Positions 63,180 through 64,000 of a DNA stretch of 64,000 nt are shown in pieces. The notes beneath the pieces are model-generated. The model had not been told where the DNA came from. It did no database searches and worked only from the letters and a program-made list of their open reading frames with translations. The position numbers were made by a program, and so were the translations under genes. The DNA lies in assembly GCF_004193775.1 (NCBI RefSeq), contig NC_041009.1, forward strand, positions 46,121,534 through 46,185,533, written 5' to 3'. The stretch comes from Glycine soja. Its lineage: Eukaryota > Streptophyta > Magnoliopsida > Fabales > Fabaceae. Numbering within the stretch: the first letter of the stretch is position 1; each line of letters starts with the position of its first letter.

Positions 63180-64000
63180 TTTTTTCGTCACAAGATTGAG
63201 GGTTTATAATATAATGTTATATTTATATTTGTGTCTAACTAAAATTTATTTTTATTATACATAATTTACTGGATTCAAAAATAATTTAACTTTTCTTATC
63301 ACTTTAAATGTTTTAATTCCCAAAGTGTAAAATGATGTAAATAATTAAAGAGTATATATAGTTGCTGAGATTTCTTTAAATTTATAGTCAAATAGTTCTA
63401 TTTTTCAATATTTTTTTGTTTTAATGATTGTAGTTTCTTTCTTTCTAATTTTTTTGTTTTAATGATTGTAGTTTCTTTCTTTCTAATTTTTTTTAAAGGT
63501 GTTTCTTTTTTTTAAAATTTTTTTTTGTCCTAAGTCATAGGCATCTTTTAATGTATTGGATAATAAACTAATTTTGTTCATGACATATGATTGTCATTGA
63601 TTTAAGAAAATCTTGTACATGATAAAAATGGAACACAATAAATTATTTTCACTTATATAAAAATAGGAAAACTCTACACTACTGAGTTAACTCTTTGGTT
63701 TTCTTTCTTTTTAATTGAAATCGTTACCAAATTTAAAATGTTTTAGAGTAATTAATTAATCAAATTTGAAATAACTCATTCATACCTGACAATTGTGATG
63801 TGTTCGATGTTATATGGTTGGATTAGAGAACATCCAACGAAATTATATTTGATGATTGATACAAATGCCTACAAAAACTTACACAGACGGTATCACGCTT
63901 GCGTGTTTTTTTTTCGAAGCAGTAAGCCCAAAGATTAGTGTTTCCCTTTTGCTCAGCAGCTTCTATTCGATTTTTGCCAACCTACCAGTGTATTTAGTAT
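63180..64000. other. AT-rich end of window with a 38-bp tandem duplication
   Basis: Two perfect copies of a 38-bp unit (TGTTTTAATGATTGTAGTTT then CTTTCTTTCTAA) lie at 63411-63448 and 63449-63486. No gene seen up to the window edge. Confidence 0.7.

Overview
The window looks like nuclear DNA of a dicot plant, most likely a legume close to soybean. The genes have many GT-AG introns, the spacers are very AT-rich, and there are plant-specific families (BASS1, SKU5, DUF538, a CNL resistance-gene relic). SINE, TRIM and Stowaway-type repeats match what I remember from legumes. The species call is inference.

Layout. 1-6000 (- strand): the 5' part of a plastid-type FAD oxidoreductase gene cut by the window edge, then a complete eight-exon PARN-like gene (1782-5995) whose DEDD catalytic positions are mostly replaced. 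6000-14300: AT-rich spacer with a folded-back LINE/RNase H fragment and a heavily mutated CC-NBS-LRR pseudogene (8779-11526). 14304-20732 (-): complete nine-exon SKU5-type gene with a MITE and a tRNA-derived SINE in its introns. 21000-24600: AT-rich spacer with a MULE-like element and a CpG-rich 20-bp tandem repeat. 24706-27890 (+): two-exon gene for a 96-aa one-helix protein. 28800-30100: broken NPF (NRT1/PTR) transporter. 30894-31457 (-): tiny two-exon gene whose intron carries a well-formed C/D-box snoRNA (31235-31326). 33047-33883: glycosyl hydrolase family 1 relic. 37037-39684 (-): complete RPS6 gene. 43803-45348 (+): DUF538 gene with an unusually GC-rich first exon and a truncated TRIM in its intron. 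52550-55535 (-): complete BASS1-type plastid transporter gene. 55.8-64 kb: no gene seen; MITE, a putative solo LTR and a long alternating purine-pyrimidine tract.

The genes do not form a pathway. The one functional echo is ribosome biogenesis: the snoRNA host and RPS6 both carry TATA plus telo-box promoters, and the snoRNA guide matches a 25S rRNA segment as I remember it. I found no clear sign of a new multi-gene system. The best leads are the intronic snoRNA with its micro-host gene, the apparently catalytically dead PARN relative, and the CHG-context nonsense pattern in the resistance-gene relic. All exon borders were read by eye from splice signals, reading phase and family resemblance.
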